Source: a virus. Taken from it: a stretch of 64,000 nucleotides of DNA. The notes beneath the pieces are model-generated. The model was not told the origin of the DNA and searched no databases. It saw only the letters and a list, made by a program, of their open reading frames with translations. Location of the stretch: positions 16,535-80,534 of IMG/VR virus record IMGVR_UViG_3300025110_000009; one strand, 5' to 3'. The first letter of the stretch is position 1. Every line of letters begins with the position of its first letter. A program made the translations under genes and the position numbers. Positions 1 to 8,695 of this stretch are shown here, piece after piece.

Positions 1-2
1 AG

Positions 3-668
3 CCTATAAAAGCAGTTTCTTCAGATTGGTATAATACTGCTGAAAACCAAGCAGAGCCTCCAATGTGGCAAGCGTTCTTTGCAGGTAGTGGAGATTTGTA
101 TGAAGTTAAAAAGATGCTTATTCGCAAGAAGGTGTTAATCCAAAACGGATTGCTTCATGTTTTAAGTGAAGTAGTCAAAGCACTAGAAGAAGATGTTAGT
201 TTTGAACATCTTAAACTTAAGATTGTAGATACAGGTAAAGGAACTACTGCGGCAGAACTAATGCAAATAGACGCAGTTAAAGACTATGTTGCTGAAATGA
301 TTGGAGATAAAAATAATCCCGGTTGGGGAATGAATAAAACAACAGGTATGTTTAGGGATTCTCATGCACATGGTAGATTAAAAGCATTTACTTTTATTGA
401 CATAGGTTTAAAGGACAGTAAGACTGTTAAGAGAATAGCAGACTATGATAAATTCATTGGTGAGGTAAAGGGTATTTCACTTAATATTACAAGAAGGCAG
501 ATGAAAAATCTTGCGATTCTATCTGGGCATTGTAAGAGAACCCCCGGAAAAGAAACAGTATTTATGCCGGGTCTGGTAGAGAAAAAGGAAGTTCCAAAGA
601 AAAAGTCTGCACCTAAGAAAAAGAACACTAAGGTAAAGAAAAGTTGGGAGAGTGTATTAGCATGGTAA
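3..668 (+). CDS. Hypothetical protein with basic C-tail, 5' partial
   Basis: The frame is open from position 3 to the stop at 668, so the gene begins upstream of the window; an internal ATG at 63 is not needed as the start. The product is not recognised. The body is mixed alpha/beta. The last 35 residues are Lys/Pro-rich (KKEVPKKKSAPKKK) and end in SWESVLAW, which resembles the N-terminal W-x-x-h-h-K tag of the following genes but sits here at the C-terminus. The stop overlaps the next start. Function is unknown; a DNA-contacting or virion-internal role is only a guess from the basic tail and the tag. Confidence 0.6.
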   Translation, partial: PIKAVSSDWYNTAENQAEPPMWQAFFAGSGDLYEVKKMLIRKKVLIQNGLLHVLSEVVKALEEDVSFEHLKLKIVDTGKGTTAAELMQIDAVKDYVAEMIGDKNNPGWGMNKTTGMFRDSHAHGRLKAFTFIDIGLKDSKTVKRIADYDKFIGEVKGISLNITRRQMKNLAILSGHCKRTPGKETVFMPGLVEKKEVPKKKSAPKKKNTKVKKSWESVLAW

Positions 669-1318
669 AGCGAAGAAGATGTAAATTATGTAATCACGAA
701 GAACGTGATGACTTAGAAGCACAATTAGAAACAATGGCAATTACTGCCGATGACTTAGATAACAGAATGGATTGGCCTAGCGGCACAACTGCAAGGCATC
801 ATAGAAACCATATGGGGGATTATGTAGATGCTTCTAATCCTCGGTGTAGTTTCTGCATACATGAGTTAAGAGGTGAATTAGAACAGCAACTACATAGTGG
901 TGCTGTTACACCCAAAGGCGTGTCTATGCTTTTGAAATGTTCAGAAGAACAGGTAAAGAGGCACATGAGGAAACATCTTCAGCCATTGGTTCAGAAGGCG
1001 GCGGCAAGTATTATAGCCGTGAAAGAGGTAGACGAGATAGACAGTCTATCGAAGAACATAACCCGTTTGGAGCAAAAGATTGATGTTCTCTTTGAAGAGG
1101 ACGAATTGCATCCAAAATATATTGATAGTTTGACCAAGTTGGCAAAAGAAATTAGGGAAAGTCTGAGATACTTAATGGAATTTAAAGGCAAGTTAGTTCA
1201 CAAGAGACAGGATACAATCATAGTAGCGCAAATGCAGATTGTTCAAGAAGTATTAGCACAGAATCATCCACAAGTTTGGTTAGATGTAAAACAAAAGATG
1301 GAGGAGAAAATGCAATGA
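662..1318 (+). CDS. Tandem zinc-finger DNA-binding protein, TerS candidate
   Basis: Start at ATG 662, overlapping the previous stop. Two repeats of one pattern are visible. Residues about 7-40 have CKLCNHEERDDLEAQL followed by ARHHRNH. Residues about 55-90 have CSFCIHELRGELEQQL followed by VKRHMRKH. Each is C-x2-C, a helix, then an HTH-like stretch ending in H-x3-4-H. The C-terminal half is helical (LTKLAKEIRESLRYLMEF), as in proteins that oligomerise. Zinc-finger/HTH proteins of this style with a helical tail often sit near phage terminases, so a small terminase (DNA recognition) role is plausible, although the large subunit lies 11 kb away. It lacks the W tag. The stop overlaps the next ATG (ATGA). 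Confidence 0.5.
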   Translation: MVKRRRCKLCNHEERDDLEAQLETMAITADDLDNRMDWPSGTTARHHRNHMGDYVDASNPRCSFCIHELRGELEQQLHSGAVTPKGVSMLLKCSEEQVKRHMRKHLQPLVQKAAASIIAVKEVDEIDSLSKNITRLEQKIDVLFEEDELHPKYIDSLTKLAKEIRESLRYLMEFKGKLVHKRQDTIIVAQMQIVQEVLAQNHPQVWLDVKQKMEEKMQ

Positions 1319-1761
1319 GTTGGAAAAACATATTAAAAGCACCTTTTACTGAGCCTGACGATTATGGACAAGTTCACCCTACAGAAGATACTAACCCCGC
1401 TATTAAGCAAGCATTTCAAGATGGACTAAGACAAATACAAATAAATGTAGACGGTTTAATGGATAACTGGAAAGAACAATCAGAAATGTTAATAGAAGAA
1501 ATAGAGGAGTTAGAGTCTCAAGAATACAAAGCCTTCTTTTTAAAGAAACCATTTATAAGAAATAAAATTAAGAAACTAAAAGAGCAAGTTTATCAACTTG
1601 CGAGAGGCATGAATAGACCGAGTAAGGAACGAATAACAACTGATTATAGAAACAACTTGGCAACTCAGTTAGAAAACACAGAACATAGAATCTTTCTTGC
1701 AAAACACCAGAAACTCCTAAAAGATTTAGTAGACGAAATTAGGGGGGATAGTGAAGAATGA
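1315..1761 (+). CDS. W-tagged helical protein
   Basis: The start is ATG 1315, inside an ATGA overlap with the upstream gene and preceded by GGAGG; an earlier in-frame start at 1276 lies inside the upstream gene and is unlikely. The protein begins MSWKNILKAPF, a clear copy of the recurrent tag. The remainder is highly charged and predicted helical (IEEIEELESQEYKAFF; KNKIKKLKEQVYQL style), consistent with a coiled coil. No enzyme motif is seen. It belongs to the run of tagged genes at 1.3-19.8 kb and its function is unknown. Confidence 0.7.
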   Translation: MSWKNILKAPFTEPDDYGQVHPTEDTNPAIKQAFQDGLRQIQINVDGLMDNWKEQSEMLIEEIEELESQEYKAFFLKKPFIRNKIKKLKEQVYQLARGMNRPSKERITTDYRNNLATQLENTEHRIFLAKHQKLLKDLVDEIRGDSEE

Positions 1762-2276
1762 TAGAAGAATGGTTTAATATATTTAAAATGCCGTTTGTGG
1801 CTGATAAGTTTGGTAATCAAACATGGGTTTCACCAAAAACAATAGAGCAACAGAATGAAGAAAAAAGAAAACTTGAAGAACAAAAAATAACGGACGCTAA
1901 TGCAAGAGAAGCAGCAAATCAAAAGTATAGGGAAGAACAAGCAAAAATACCCTATACTGGTGGTGCGCGACCAATGCCTACTGCTCCCGGTAAATTTACT
2001 GATAGACAAGCATGGCAAAAACAAATGGGTGCAAGGAAGGTTTCTGATAGAAGCACTACTGCCCAAACAATGCCTAAAACATCTCACCCAACTAAACAAA
2101 GGGTTGCAGCAGGTTTCAAGGCAATAGGTGACACTAGGGCAGCAGAAGCAAAAGAGGCTGCTAGGCCTATGACTCAAGGAGACATGGCTAATGCTAAGAA
2201 CGAAATTAATCAACAAATACAAGCATTACAAGCAGAACTGAGGAATTTACAGAATGCACAACCACAACAACAATAA
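1758..2276 (+). CDS. W-tagged protein, Gln/Ala-rich
   Basis: Starts with MIEEWFNIFKMPF, the tag in its W-F-x-I-x-K form, and overlaps the previous stop by four bases. After the tag it is low-complexity, rich in Gln, Ala, Lys and Pro, with a C-terminal coiled-coil stretch (NEINQQIQALQAELRNLQ) and a terminal poly-Gln/Pro run. No catalytic motif is visible. Disorder plus a coiled coil suggests a scaffold or nucleic-acid-associated structural protein, but this is inference. Confidence 0.65.
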   Translation: MIEEWFNIFKMPFVADKFGNQTWVSPKTIEQQNEEKRKLEEQKITDANAREAANQKYREEQAKIPYTGGARPMPTAPGKFTDRQAWQKQMGARKVSDRSTTAQTMPKTSHPTKQRVAAGFKAIGDTRAAEAKEAARPMTQGDMANAKNEINQQIQALQAELRNLQNAQPQQQ

Positions 2277-3042
2277 CTGGGAATCTATATTAAAAGCCAC
2301 TTGCGTAAAATGCAAGCGGCAATATAGAGGCGTAGGTGCAGAAGTTCCTAAAGTTAATGGTGAATATATCTATAACATCCCATACAAAAGAAGACAACAA
2401 ATTGCTAGGGAGTGGAAAAACTTAGGATTAGAAGGACAACCAACTCCAAGAGTATGTAGAGAATGTGCGCCTAAAGTTACTAGAGAGGCATTAGAAAGAG
2501 AAGGCATGGAGGTTCATCCTGCTTCTTGGAGGCACGCAACTAAAAATGTGAATGTTTGCGATAGTTGTAAAGAAGTATGGTTAAGAAATCATGGAACTCA
2601 AATGGATAGTTTTCCAGAAATGTGGGTTAAGTTAACAAATGATAATACAATTTGTGATTATGTTAAAAATGAAGAAGGAGATACTAGGCGCATTAAACAG
2701 AAGAAACTTCGTGGTGGTGCAGTAATGAAATCAATGGAAGAGATATTAGCCAAAGAAGATGAAATGGCATACTTTTATCATCCTGATGAGCATAGGTGGG
2801 GAACACCAGAATATATAAAAGAACAAGAGGCGAATAAAAGGAAAGACGGTAAAGAATGGGCAAGGGTTCCTAGAAAGAAATTACCTGCTGATGCCAAAGT
2901 AACAGATAAAATGAAATATCATATAGATACTGTTCTTAGAGGTCTTGCTTTTATTACATCCAGCACATTGGTTGGGCCAAAAGACAGTAAATTTTTATTA
3001 GATACAGAAGTTATATTAAGAGACATTTTAGAGGAAGAATAA
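2254..3042 (+). CDS. W-tagged zinc-finger protein
   Basis: Starts at ATG 2254, 23 bases inside the previous gene; GAGG lies upstream and the tag right after an Asn run (NNNWESILKATC) supports this start. Cys pairs follow: CVKC (about residue 15), CREC (about 71) and CDSC (about 103), consistent with one or two zinc-binding modules. A second tag-like segment, MEEILAKEDE, occurs near residue 155, resembling the start of the 687-residue protein at 17.7 kb, so this may be a fusion of two tagged units. The C-terminal third is basic then helical. Function is not recognised. Confidence 0.65.
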   Translation: MHNHNNNNWESILKATCVKCKRQYRGVGAEVPKVNGEYIYNIPYKRRQQIAREWKNLGLEGQPTPRVCRECAPKVTREALEREGMEVHPASWRHATKNVNVCDSCKEVWLRNHGTQMDSFPEMWVKLTNDNTICDYVKNEEGDTRRIKQKKLRGGAVMKSMEEILAKEDEMAYFYHPDEHRWGTPEYIKEQEANKRKDGKEWARVPRKKLPADAKVTDKMKYHIDTVLRGLAFITSSTLVGPKDSKFLLDTEVILRDILEEE

Positions 3043-3043
3043 T

Positions 3044-3340
3044 ATGAGTTGGGATAAAGCACTTAAGACGGTTAGACAACCAGAAGATATGGAAGATAAG
3101 AAGACTTGTGCTTTATGTGGTAAACCCTATGAGGGATTTGGGAACAATGGTAAGCCTTTATGTGATGGCAGAGTTTGTGATGAGTGTAATAGATTTGTAG
3201 TATTGTATAGACTTAAAATGGTTCAAGATAAATTACCTAAAATGAAAAAGCCAAGTTTTGTTAGTGACCCTAAGAGCGATACAGATGCTCAATTTTTTGA
3301 TTCCTCATGGCAACATAAGTTAAGACAAGAGGAGAGGTGA
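3044..3340 (+). CDS. W-tagged small zinc-finger protein
   Basis: Begins MSWDKALKTVR, then residues about 21-45 contain CALCGKPYEG and CDGRVCDEC, a zinc-binding arrangement of two CxxC knuckles separated by about 20 residues. The remainder is short, basic and without a known motif. It lies immediately downstream of another tagged zinc-finger gene with a one-base gap. The role is unknown; DNA or protein binding is likely from the zinc knuckles. Confidence 0.65.
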   Translation: MSWDKALKTVRQPEDMEDKKTCALCGKPYEGFGNNGKPLCDGRVCDECNRFVVLYRLKMVQDKLPKMKKPSFVSDPKSDTDAQFFDSSWQHKLRQEER

Positions 3341-3344
3341 TTTA

Positions 3345-3626
3345 ATGGAAGAATGGTTTGATATAGTTAAACTAAGAGCGCATCGAGGTAAAGATACCAG
3401 AAGGGGCGATAAAATAATAAGAACACAAGTTTGGAAGATGCTTACAAGAATGGGTCTTGAAAACATTGTTTCAGATGTGAATGTAATGAGAAGAACAAAA
3501 GAAGTAGTTCTTACTACAGATAGAAACGATATGGGATTAGTGATTGGTCGCAGAGGAGCCAACCTAAAAAACATTGAAAGAAGATTAAAGAATTGGTCTG
3601 TAAAGGCCGAACCCGCATTAAGATAG
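3345..3626 (+). CDS. W-tagged KH-domain protein
   Basis: RBS GGTGATTTA precedes ATG 3345. The N-terminus MEEWFDIVKLRA is the tag. Residues about 40-93 read as a KH RNA-binding fold with the diagnostic GxxG loop: GLVIGRRGANLKNIERRLK. The preceding strand-helix (EVVLTTDRNDMGLVIG) resembles the archaeal NusA-type KH core. KH domains bind single-stranded RNA or DNA; if the protein enters the cell with the virion it could act early on host or viral transcripts, but that is speculative. It is short (93 residues), essentially tag plus one KH domain. The next gene overlaps in another frame only upstream of its true start. Confidence 0.75.
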   Translation: MEEWFDIVKLRAHRGKDTRRGDKIIRTQVWKMLTRMGLENIVSDVNVMRRTKEVVLTTDRNDMGLVIGRRGANLKNIERRLKNWSVKAEPALR

Positions 3627-3634
3627 GTGATTTA

Positions 3635-4783
3635 ATGAATGCAACGGCTGCTTGGTTTGAAATGTGTAAGGCATCAGAAGACTTTGCTTTCGGTGGAAAA
3701 CATAATCCTAAAAATGTACCTAAGACTGTTGACCGCTTTGAAGAATCAGGTAGTAAAAACAGAGCAGCAGAAAGTAAAATAAGACAAGAAGCCCATAAAA
3801 AGAGACAGTCACAAGCAGCAAAAGATAAAGTAACTGATGCTAGAGCCTTTGCAGATAATATGGTTCAAGAAAGACTTACAAAGCCCGCAGAAGAAGCAAG
3901 AAAGAAAAGGCAAGCAGCAGCAAAGACGAAGGTTTTAGCCCGAAGAAAGGCTCAAAAGACTAAAGAAGAAGCAGCAAGAAAGAAAAAGTTAGAAGAAGAA
4001 AAAGCAACAAGGGCTAAACAATCATCAAGAGTTGCTAGAGATAGAAGGGCTGCAACAGATGCTGCTAGGGCTGCTGCTTCAGAAGAACGCGGTGTAAACA
4101 GAAAGAAGACATTAAGGGGTGTAGATGCATTTGCAGATAGAGTAATTAGCGGAAAAACAAGACCTAAGACTAAAGAAGAAGCACGCGAAAGAATGGCAGC
4201 AGACAAAAAAAGAAAAGACGAAAACAGGGCGGCGGGTAAAGACCATTTAGGACAAGGAGTGCGCCAACAAGAAAGACAATTATTAGAAGACCCAAGGCTA
4301 CAAGGTATTGGCAATTGGAGAGGAGATAGAATGATGGCAAGACACAGGCTTAGAACAGGTGCTAGAGCAGTTCCCGATGAAAACCGACTTGAAACTAGAA
4401 GAGAAACATTAGGTAGAAATTGGAAAAAGGTAATGGGTAAAGACAAAGGCAATGTTCAGCCTACTTTAAGTATGAGAGAAGGCTACAAAGTAAATCAACC
4501 TCTAGCAGCAGTACCAGAAGCACAAAGAAAGGAGTCAAATCAGAAACACATAGATAGATTACAAGCAGATGTAGATTCAGGTAAAGCCTCTGAACAAACT
4601 GCTAGATTATTAGAATCTATGATACAAGAAAGAGATAAAGAAGCAGATAAAACTACTGAAGCACAGCGAGAACAGAGACATAAAGATGTGACAGACCAAC
4701 AAGGAAAGTTAATTGATGTTCTTACCGGCTTACAAGAGGCTTTAGAGAACCAAAAGACTACTGATATAAACACGGAGGCATAA
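3635..4783 (+). CDS. W-tagged long Lys/Arg/Glu/Ala coiled-coil protein
   Basis: The true start is ATG 3635, preceded by AGGTGATTTA; an in-frame upstream start at 3593 would lie in the KH gene. The N-terminus MNATAAWFEMCKAS holds a degenerate tag (WFEMCK). Residues about 40-280 are extremely rich in Lys, Arg, Glu, Ala and Gln (for example KKRQAAAKTKVLARRKAQ), giving a long, highly basic helical rod. No enzyme motif is seen. A DNA-condensing internal core protein or a structural rod are both possible. Antisense open frames here are shadows of the repetitive composition. Confidence 0.7.
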   Translation: MNATAAWFEMCKASEDFAFGGKHNPKNVPKTVDRFEESGSKNRAAESKIRQEAHKKRQSQAAKDKVTDARAFADNMVQERLTKPAEEARKKRQAAAKTKVLARRKAQKTKEEAARKKKLEEEKATRAKQSSRVARDRRAATDAARAAASEERGVNRKKTLRGVDAFADRVISGKTRPKTKEEARERMAADKKRKDENRAAGKDHLGQGVRQQERQLLEDPRLQGIGNWRGDRMMARHRLRTGARAVPDENRLETRRETLGRNWKKVMGKDKGNVQPTLSMREGYKVNQPLAAVPEAQRKESNQKHIDRLQADVDSGKASEQTARLLESMIQERDKEADKTTEAQREQRHKDVTDQQGKLIDVLTGLQEALENQKTTDINTEA

Positions 4784-4784
4784 T

Positions 4785-5135
4785 ATGAGTTGGGAAGATG
4801 TAATTAAAAGACAAGCCTTGGTGAATCACAGTAATAATGCGAAGTGGAATAGGCTCTCTGGACTTATAACATCAGTAGATACTCAGTTATCAAATCTAAA
4901 ACGGGTAGTAAGGGGCAAGAAAGATAGGCAGCATGATATAAGCGTACAGGCAATTGAAGACAAATGGTTAGATAAAATAAATAGCAGCCTTATGAAATTC
5001 GCATATGCACTAGAGGCACATAAAAAGCACATGGATAAACCAAAGAAGCCTATGCCATTACCACCAAAGGTTACAATGACTCCACGACCAGAAGGAGAAC
5101 AAACTCAATTAACTGATTTGTGGGATAAAACTTAA
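4785..5135 (+). CDS. W-tagged small helical protein
   Basis: Begins MSWEDVIKRQA, a clear tag, one base after the previous stop. The remaining hundred residues are helical and basic, ending in a proline-rich tail (KPKKPMPLPPK). No known domain is recognised. The short length and the tag put it in the same class as its neighbours. Confidence 0.65.
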   Translation: MSWEDVIKRQALVNHSNNAKWNRLSGLITSVDTQLSNLKRVVRGKKDRQHDISVQAIEDKWLDKINSSLMKFAYALEAHKKHMDKPKKPMPLPPKVTMTPRPEGEQTQLTDLWDKT

Positions 5136-5148
5136 GAAGGAAACAAAC

Positions 5149-5328
5149 ATGAGTTGGAAGAAATCATTACTTAAAGAAGACAAAGGCTTGGGTGATACCA
5201 TAGAAAGAATTACAACTGCTACAGGTATTAAGAAAGCAGTTTACGCAATCAATGAAGTAAGAGGCAAAGGCTGCGGTTGCGATGAGAGAAAGAAGAAATT
5301 AAATGAGAGGTTTTCATATGGCGAATAA
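5149..5328 (+). CDS. W-tagged 59-residue protein with CGC motif
   Basis: A small gene that length filters would miss. It begins MSWKKSLLKEDKG after AAGAAGGAAA and ends at TAA 5326-5328. After the tag comes an amphipathic helix, then GKGCGCDERKKKLNERF. The motif G-C-x-C-x2-R-x3-LN is shared by many small phage proteins of unknown role. It overlaps the start of the next gene by 11 bases. Spacing, RBS and tag together make it likely to be real. Confidence 0.7.
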   Translation: MSWKKSLLKEDKGLGDTIERITTATGIKKAVYAINEVRGKGCGCDERKKKLNERFSYGE

Positions 5329-5725
5329 ACCGGAATGGATTGATATACTCAAACTAATCAATCGCCCTCGGCCTGTCGGCCCACAACCTTTAACCCGCGA
5401 ACCATCTCCCCATGTTGAGAGGACTAGGAGTAAAAGTAAAACAAAGTTTAAAACTTCAGATTTAACTAAACCTGATGATAAAGTTGAAACAGATGTTGCA
5501 CCACAAACAAAAGATGAATGCGTTTGCAGAAACCCATTATGTAATATGAGAGCAACATGGAAATGCAGAAACTGTCAGCATCAATCTTGTGATATACATA
5601 AAGAAATATTAGAATCATTTACTTCTCCTACAAATGGACAAAGAGCAAAAGATGTTCATAATTTTGGCCCTTGGGATTGTAAGTCAGGAGAAGAAAAAAG
5701 AAGTAGGGATGAAGTTCAAGATTAG
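5318..5725 (+). CDS. W-tagged zinc-finger protein
   Basis: I chose ATG 5318, since GAGAGG lies just upstream; an in-frame ATG at 5303 would place the RBS inside the gene. The N-terminus MANKPEWIDILKLINRP carries the tag at residues 7-12. A linker of about 60 residues leads to a cysteine/histidine cluster, CRNPLCNMRATWKCRNC followed by HQSCDIH, which resembles AN1- or HIT-type zinc fingers that bind protein or ubiquitin-like partners. The end is charged. Identity beyond a zinc finger is not established. Confidence 0.65.
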   Translation: MANKPEWIDILKLINRPRPVGPQPLTREPSPHVERTRSKSKTKFKTSDLTKPDDKVETDVAPQTKDECVCRNPLCNMRATWKCRNCQHQSCDIHKEILESFTSPTNGQRAKDVHNFGPWDCKSGEEKRSRDEVQD

Positions 5726-5733
5726 GTGATAAA

Positions 5734-6591
5734 ATGGATAAGAGAGAGATATGGGAAAAGGTGCTTAAAATGGGCACTACAATGGGTGGAGAAAAAGAAG
5801 GTTTCTTCTTTCTGGATAAGTTTCCAGAATTAAAAACATTAGTCTTTGATACTACAGGAACATGGATGGATAAGTTCAATCAAGAAAGAACTATGACTAA
5901 GTGGATTAAAAGAAAGAATAACGAATTTAGGCCAAGATTAATGAGTAATTCCCAAAGAGGAATATATGGTAAAGTAAACATTGACTCTTGGGAATTACGC
6001 GATTGGGACGTAGAGTTTAATGAGGCTAAGTGGGGGAAGATGGATAGACAAAGTATGGTTCCATTAGAGCGAGAAGCATCACATGGTAGACAAGTTTGGT
6101 CTTTGGCATCAAATGAGATAGGGCTTACTATTAAGGAAGATACTAAAAGACCTTACCATAGCGTTACTATAGATTTACCACACGATACTGACATGGTGTT
6201 TATGCCTGACGATGTTCCTTTAACAAATGCAGAAGCAGCAGTTCTATACATTAGAACATGGTATGATGATAATAGTAAGAGTGCCCTTAAAAAACAAAGA
6301 GCCATGATGGAACAGTTTGGTTTGGGTGAACTAGTAAATCTAAAGCATGGGGAAAATCCAATAATAATGAGTTTGGTTGAGAAGGGTCTTTTCCGATTAA
6401 ATAGACAAAGGCTCAAAGATGACAACTTAAAAGGATTCCCTGAGGTAACAAATAGGGGTCGAAGCGTTGCACCAAACATGGACAAACCGGATTTTGTAAC
6501 TGGCTTTAAAGAAGAAGTCAGAAAGAATCCAAATAAATCCTTCTTGTTTATACCAGAAGGAATAAAAGAAGATGATTGGTTTACGGCGTGA
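5734..6591 (+). CDS. W-tagged protein of unknown function
   Basis: RBS TTAGGTGATAAA precedes ATG 5734. The N-terminus MDKREIWEKVLKMGT has the tag at residues 7-12. The remainder is a globular-looking mixed sequence of about 270 residues with several Trp-rich segments (WELRDWDVEFNEAKWGK) and no motif I recognise. The stop is followed after four bases by the GTG of the next tagged gene. Confidence 0.65.
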   Translation: MDKREIWEKVLKMGTTMGGEKEGFFFLDKFPELKTLVFDTTGTWMDKFNQERTMTKWIKRKNNEFRPRLMSNSQRGIYGKVNIDSWELRDWDVEFNEAKWGKMDRQSMVPLEREASHGRQVWSLASNEIGLTIKEDTKRPYHSVTIDLPHDTDMVFMPDDVPLTNAEAAVLYIRTWYDDNSKSALKKQRAMMEQFGLGELVNLKHGENPIIMSLVEKGLFRLNRQRLKDDNLKGFPEVTNRGRSVAPNMDKPDFVTGFKEEVRKNPNKSFLFIPEGIKEDDWFTA

Positions 6592-6595
6592 TTGA

Positions 6596-8695
6596 GTGGC
6601 TTGGGAAAATTTGTTAAAGGCTTTGCCAAAACCTGCAAATGTTGCGGGTTTTTTAACTACAGATAAAGGTGCAGATTATATCTTAGGTGAAGCAGAGAAA
6701 GAAGATAAGACAAACATTATTCGTGTTAAAAATAAAGTTACTGCTCTTTCTCAAAAGAAACAAATCCCTAGTGAATTTAAAGAACAAGAAGATACTATTG
6801 CCGCAGAAGCATTGAAAGTGGTTGAAGGACTAAATAAGATACTTACAGCAGAAAGTAAAAAGCGTCAAGAAAAGTCTACATCAGAATTTAAATTTGATGA
6901 GATATTAGAGTCCCTTAAAGAAGGTGACAAGAAACCCCTACAGAAGTTTGTAGGTAAGGGGTTTAGAAGTTGGGCTGGTAAAAATAGACAACGTAAGATG
7001 GATGTATTATCAAGGCACAAGGCTGAACTATTAGAGTTGATAGATGAAGATGATGATGAACTATTGTATTACATAACAGACAAAGAATATAGAACTAAGC
7101 AAGTAGGCGCAATGAAAGAAATACAAGAGGCTTTTAAAGACTATAATGTTACTGTTGAAAAAACAGGTTCTGAAATTGTGATTACTTTAGGGAAAGCCAA
7201 AATAGAAAATGGCCCATTAGTAATTACTCCTAACCATTTAGAGCAAGTAAAAGATATTATCAATAAGTTTGAACAAAGAAGCACAGGGAACCAAATTAAA
7301 TTTACTAGAACTGGTGGTGCTAGTAAATCTGTTCTATTGAAACTATTAGGAAAGGCAGATGTTTCTGATAGGGTGCAAAGAGAAAAAGAAAGCATAGATG
7401 CAAATAGTTATACTAATAAGGTAGAAGGCGAAGAAGATGCATTAAACTACTTAAAGTTATTAGGAAGCAAAGGCTGGAGAAAGAAAATAGAATTTATGCC
7501 TACGCCTAAAACAAAAAGCAAAAAGGCTATTGAAAATGCAAGACAATCGTTATTAATGATTAAGGGGAAAGTTGGAGTTTCTGCAACGTTAGAAACGATA
7601 TTAACATCCGGGACTTTAAATTTAAGAAACGTTGTGGAAACAGGAGAAGAAGTAAAAACAAAAAGAAAAGTTTCTTCACAGTTGGTAGCATTGTTTGAAA
7701 AGGCTAAAGATAAACAATCAGAGTATTACACTAGAGATGATAGAGCAGAATCTTATGATAGGGGAGAAGGCGGTAAAAGAGATAGTTATGTTAAAACTCA
7801 CCCCTCCGGTGTTGCTCCTGAGAAAATTAAAGAATTAAGAAATATTTATAGAAAGAGAGGAGAAGAATTTCCTAAGTTTTATACATATGTTATGAACTCT
7901 AGTTCTGACGAAGCAAGAGCAGTAGTAGATGATTTACAAACTTTAGAAAAATATTACCAAGGTGAACAACAGGGAACAAATTTATTCACCAAGGAAGAAG
8001 TAGATTTATTTGAAAAACTACCTGAAATTATTAAAACAGCAAGAAATGATGTTGCTGCTGTTAATAATGAGTTAAAAGAATTTTACGGAAAAGGCAATAA
8101 TAGAATGGCGATTTCAATAGTTTCTCTTTTAGAAGGTAGAAAAACAGATGAGCCAATGTTTAAACCTGTTAAAGATATGTATAAATTTAATCATCTTGGA
8201 GTGTCTATGGAAAAGGCTAAAATATTTGTTAGCCAACTGAAAAACTTTAGAGATGCTGATGATGGAATAGACATATCAATGACAAAAACCAATACATTAA
8301 ATACACTATTAGATGAGTTTGAAGAATATGATGAAAATCTACACGATGTTACTCCTTCAAGTATCCTGCATACTATTATCAAGTTAGATTATTATTATGG
8401 AAGTAGGAAATTAAATGGCATGAAGAATCGCATATTGGATGAAGATGTTGAAAAGAAACAATTAGATATGTTAAAAGAATTAATTAAACTAGCGGAGAAA
8501 AATCAAGATGATATTGTTCAAGGTTTAGTAGATGCAGTTAAAGAAAAGGTTCAACATATTATAGATAATTCATCTGTATATATAGAGTTATTAGAATATG
8601 AAAAGAAAGGGGAAGTTATTCAAGACCAGATGTATACACTTATGGGACGGCTTGAAAAGAAGGATTTAGTGGAGGTAACACAAGATGGAGATTAA
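6596..8695 (+). CDS. W-tagged 699-residue helical protein
   Basis: The start is GTG 6596, supported because it places the tag MAWENLLKALP exactly at the N-terminus and lies four bases after the previous stop. The protein is highly charged (Lys/Glu/Asp) and almost entirely helical, with no TM segment or catalytic motif seen. Length and composition resemble large internal virion or ejection proteins rather than enzymes. It overlaps the start of the next long gene by 11 bases. Confidence 0.7.
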   Translation: MAWENLLKALPKPANVAGFLTTDKGADYILGEAEKEDKTNIIRVKNKVTALSQKKQIPSEFKEQEDTIAAEALKVVEGLNKILTAESKKRQEKSTSEFKFDEILESLKEGDKKPLQKFVGKGFRSWAGKNRQRKMDVLSRHKAELLELIDEDDDELLYYITDKEYRTKQVGAMKEIQEAFKDYNVTVEKTGSEIVITLGKAKIENGPLVITPNHLEQVKDIINKFEQRSTGNQIKFTRTGGASKSVLLKLLGKADVSDRVQREKESIDANSYTNKVEGEEDALNYLKLLGSKGWRKKIEFMPTPKTKSKKAIENARQSLLMIKGKVGVSATLETILTSGTLNLRNVVETGEEVKTKRKVSSQLVALFEKAKDKQSEYYTRDDRAESYDRGEGGKRDSYVKTHPSGVAPEKIKELRNIYRKRGEEFPKFYTYVMNSSSDEARAVVDDLQTLEKYYQGEQQGTNLFTKEEVDLFEKLPEIIKTARNDVAAVNNELKEFYGKGNNRMAISIVSLLEGRKTDEPMFKPVKDMYKFNHLGVSMEKAKIFVSQLKNFRDADDGIDISMTKTNTLNTLLDEFEEYDENLHDVTPSSILHTIIKLDYYYGSRKLNGMKNRILDEDVEKKQLDMLKELIKLAEKNQDDIVQGLVDAVKEKVQHIIDNSSVYIELLEYEKKGEVIQDQMYTLMGRLEKKDLVEVTQDGD

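Noticed and set aside
3952-4452. 166-codon antisense frame on the - strand
   Set aside because: Shadow of the Lys/Glu/Ala-rich coiled-coil gene; no RBS and Leu/Ser-rich low-complexity product.
6153-6638. 161-codon antisense frame
   Set aside because: Lies fully opposite two good tagged genes and has no recognisable domain.
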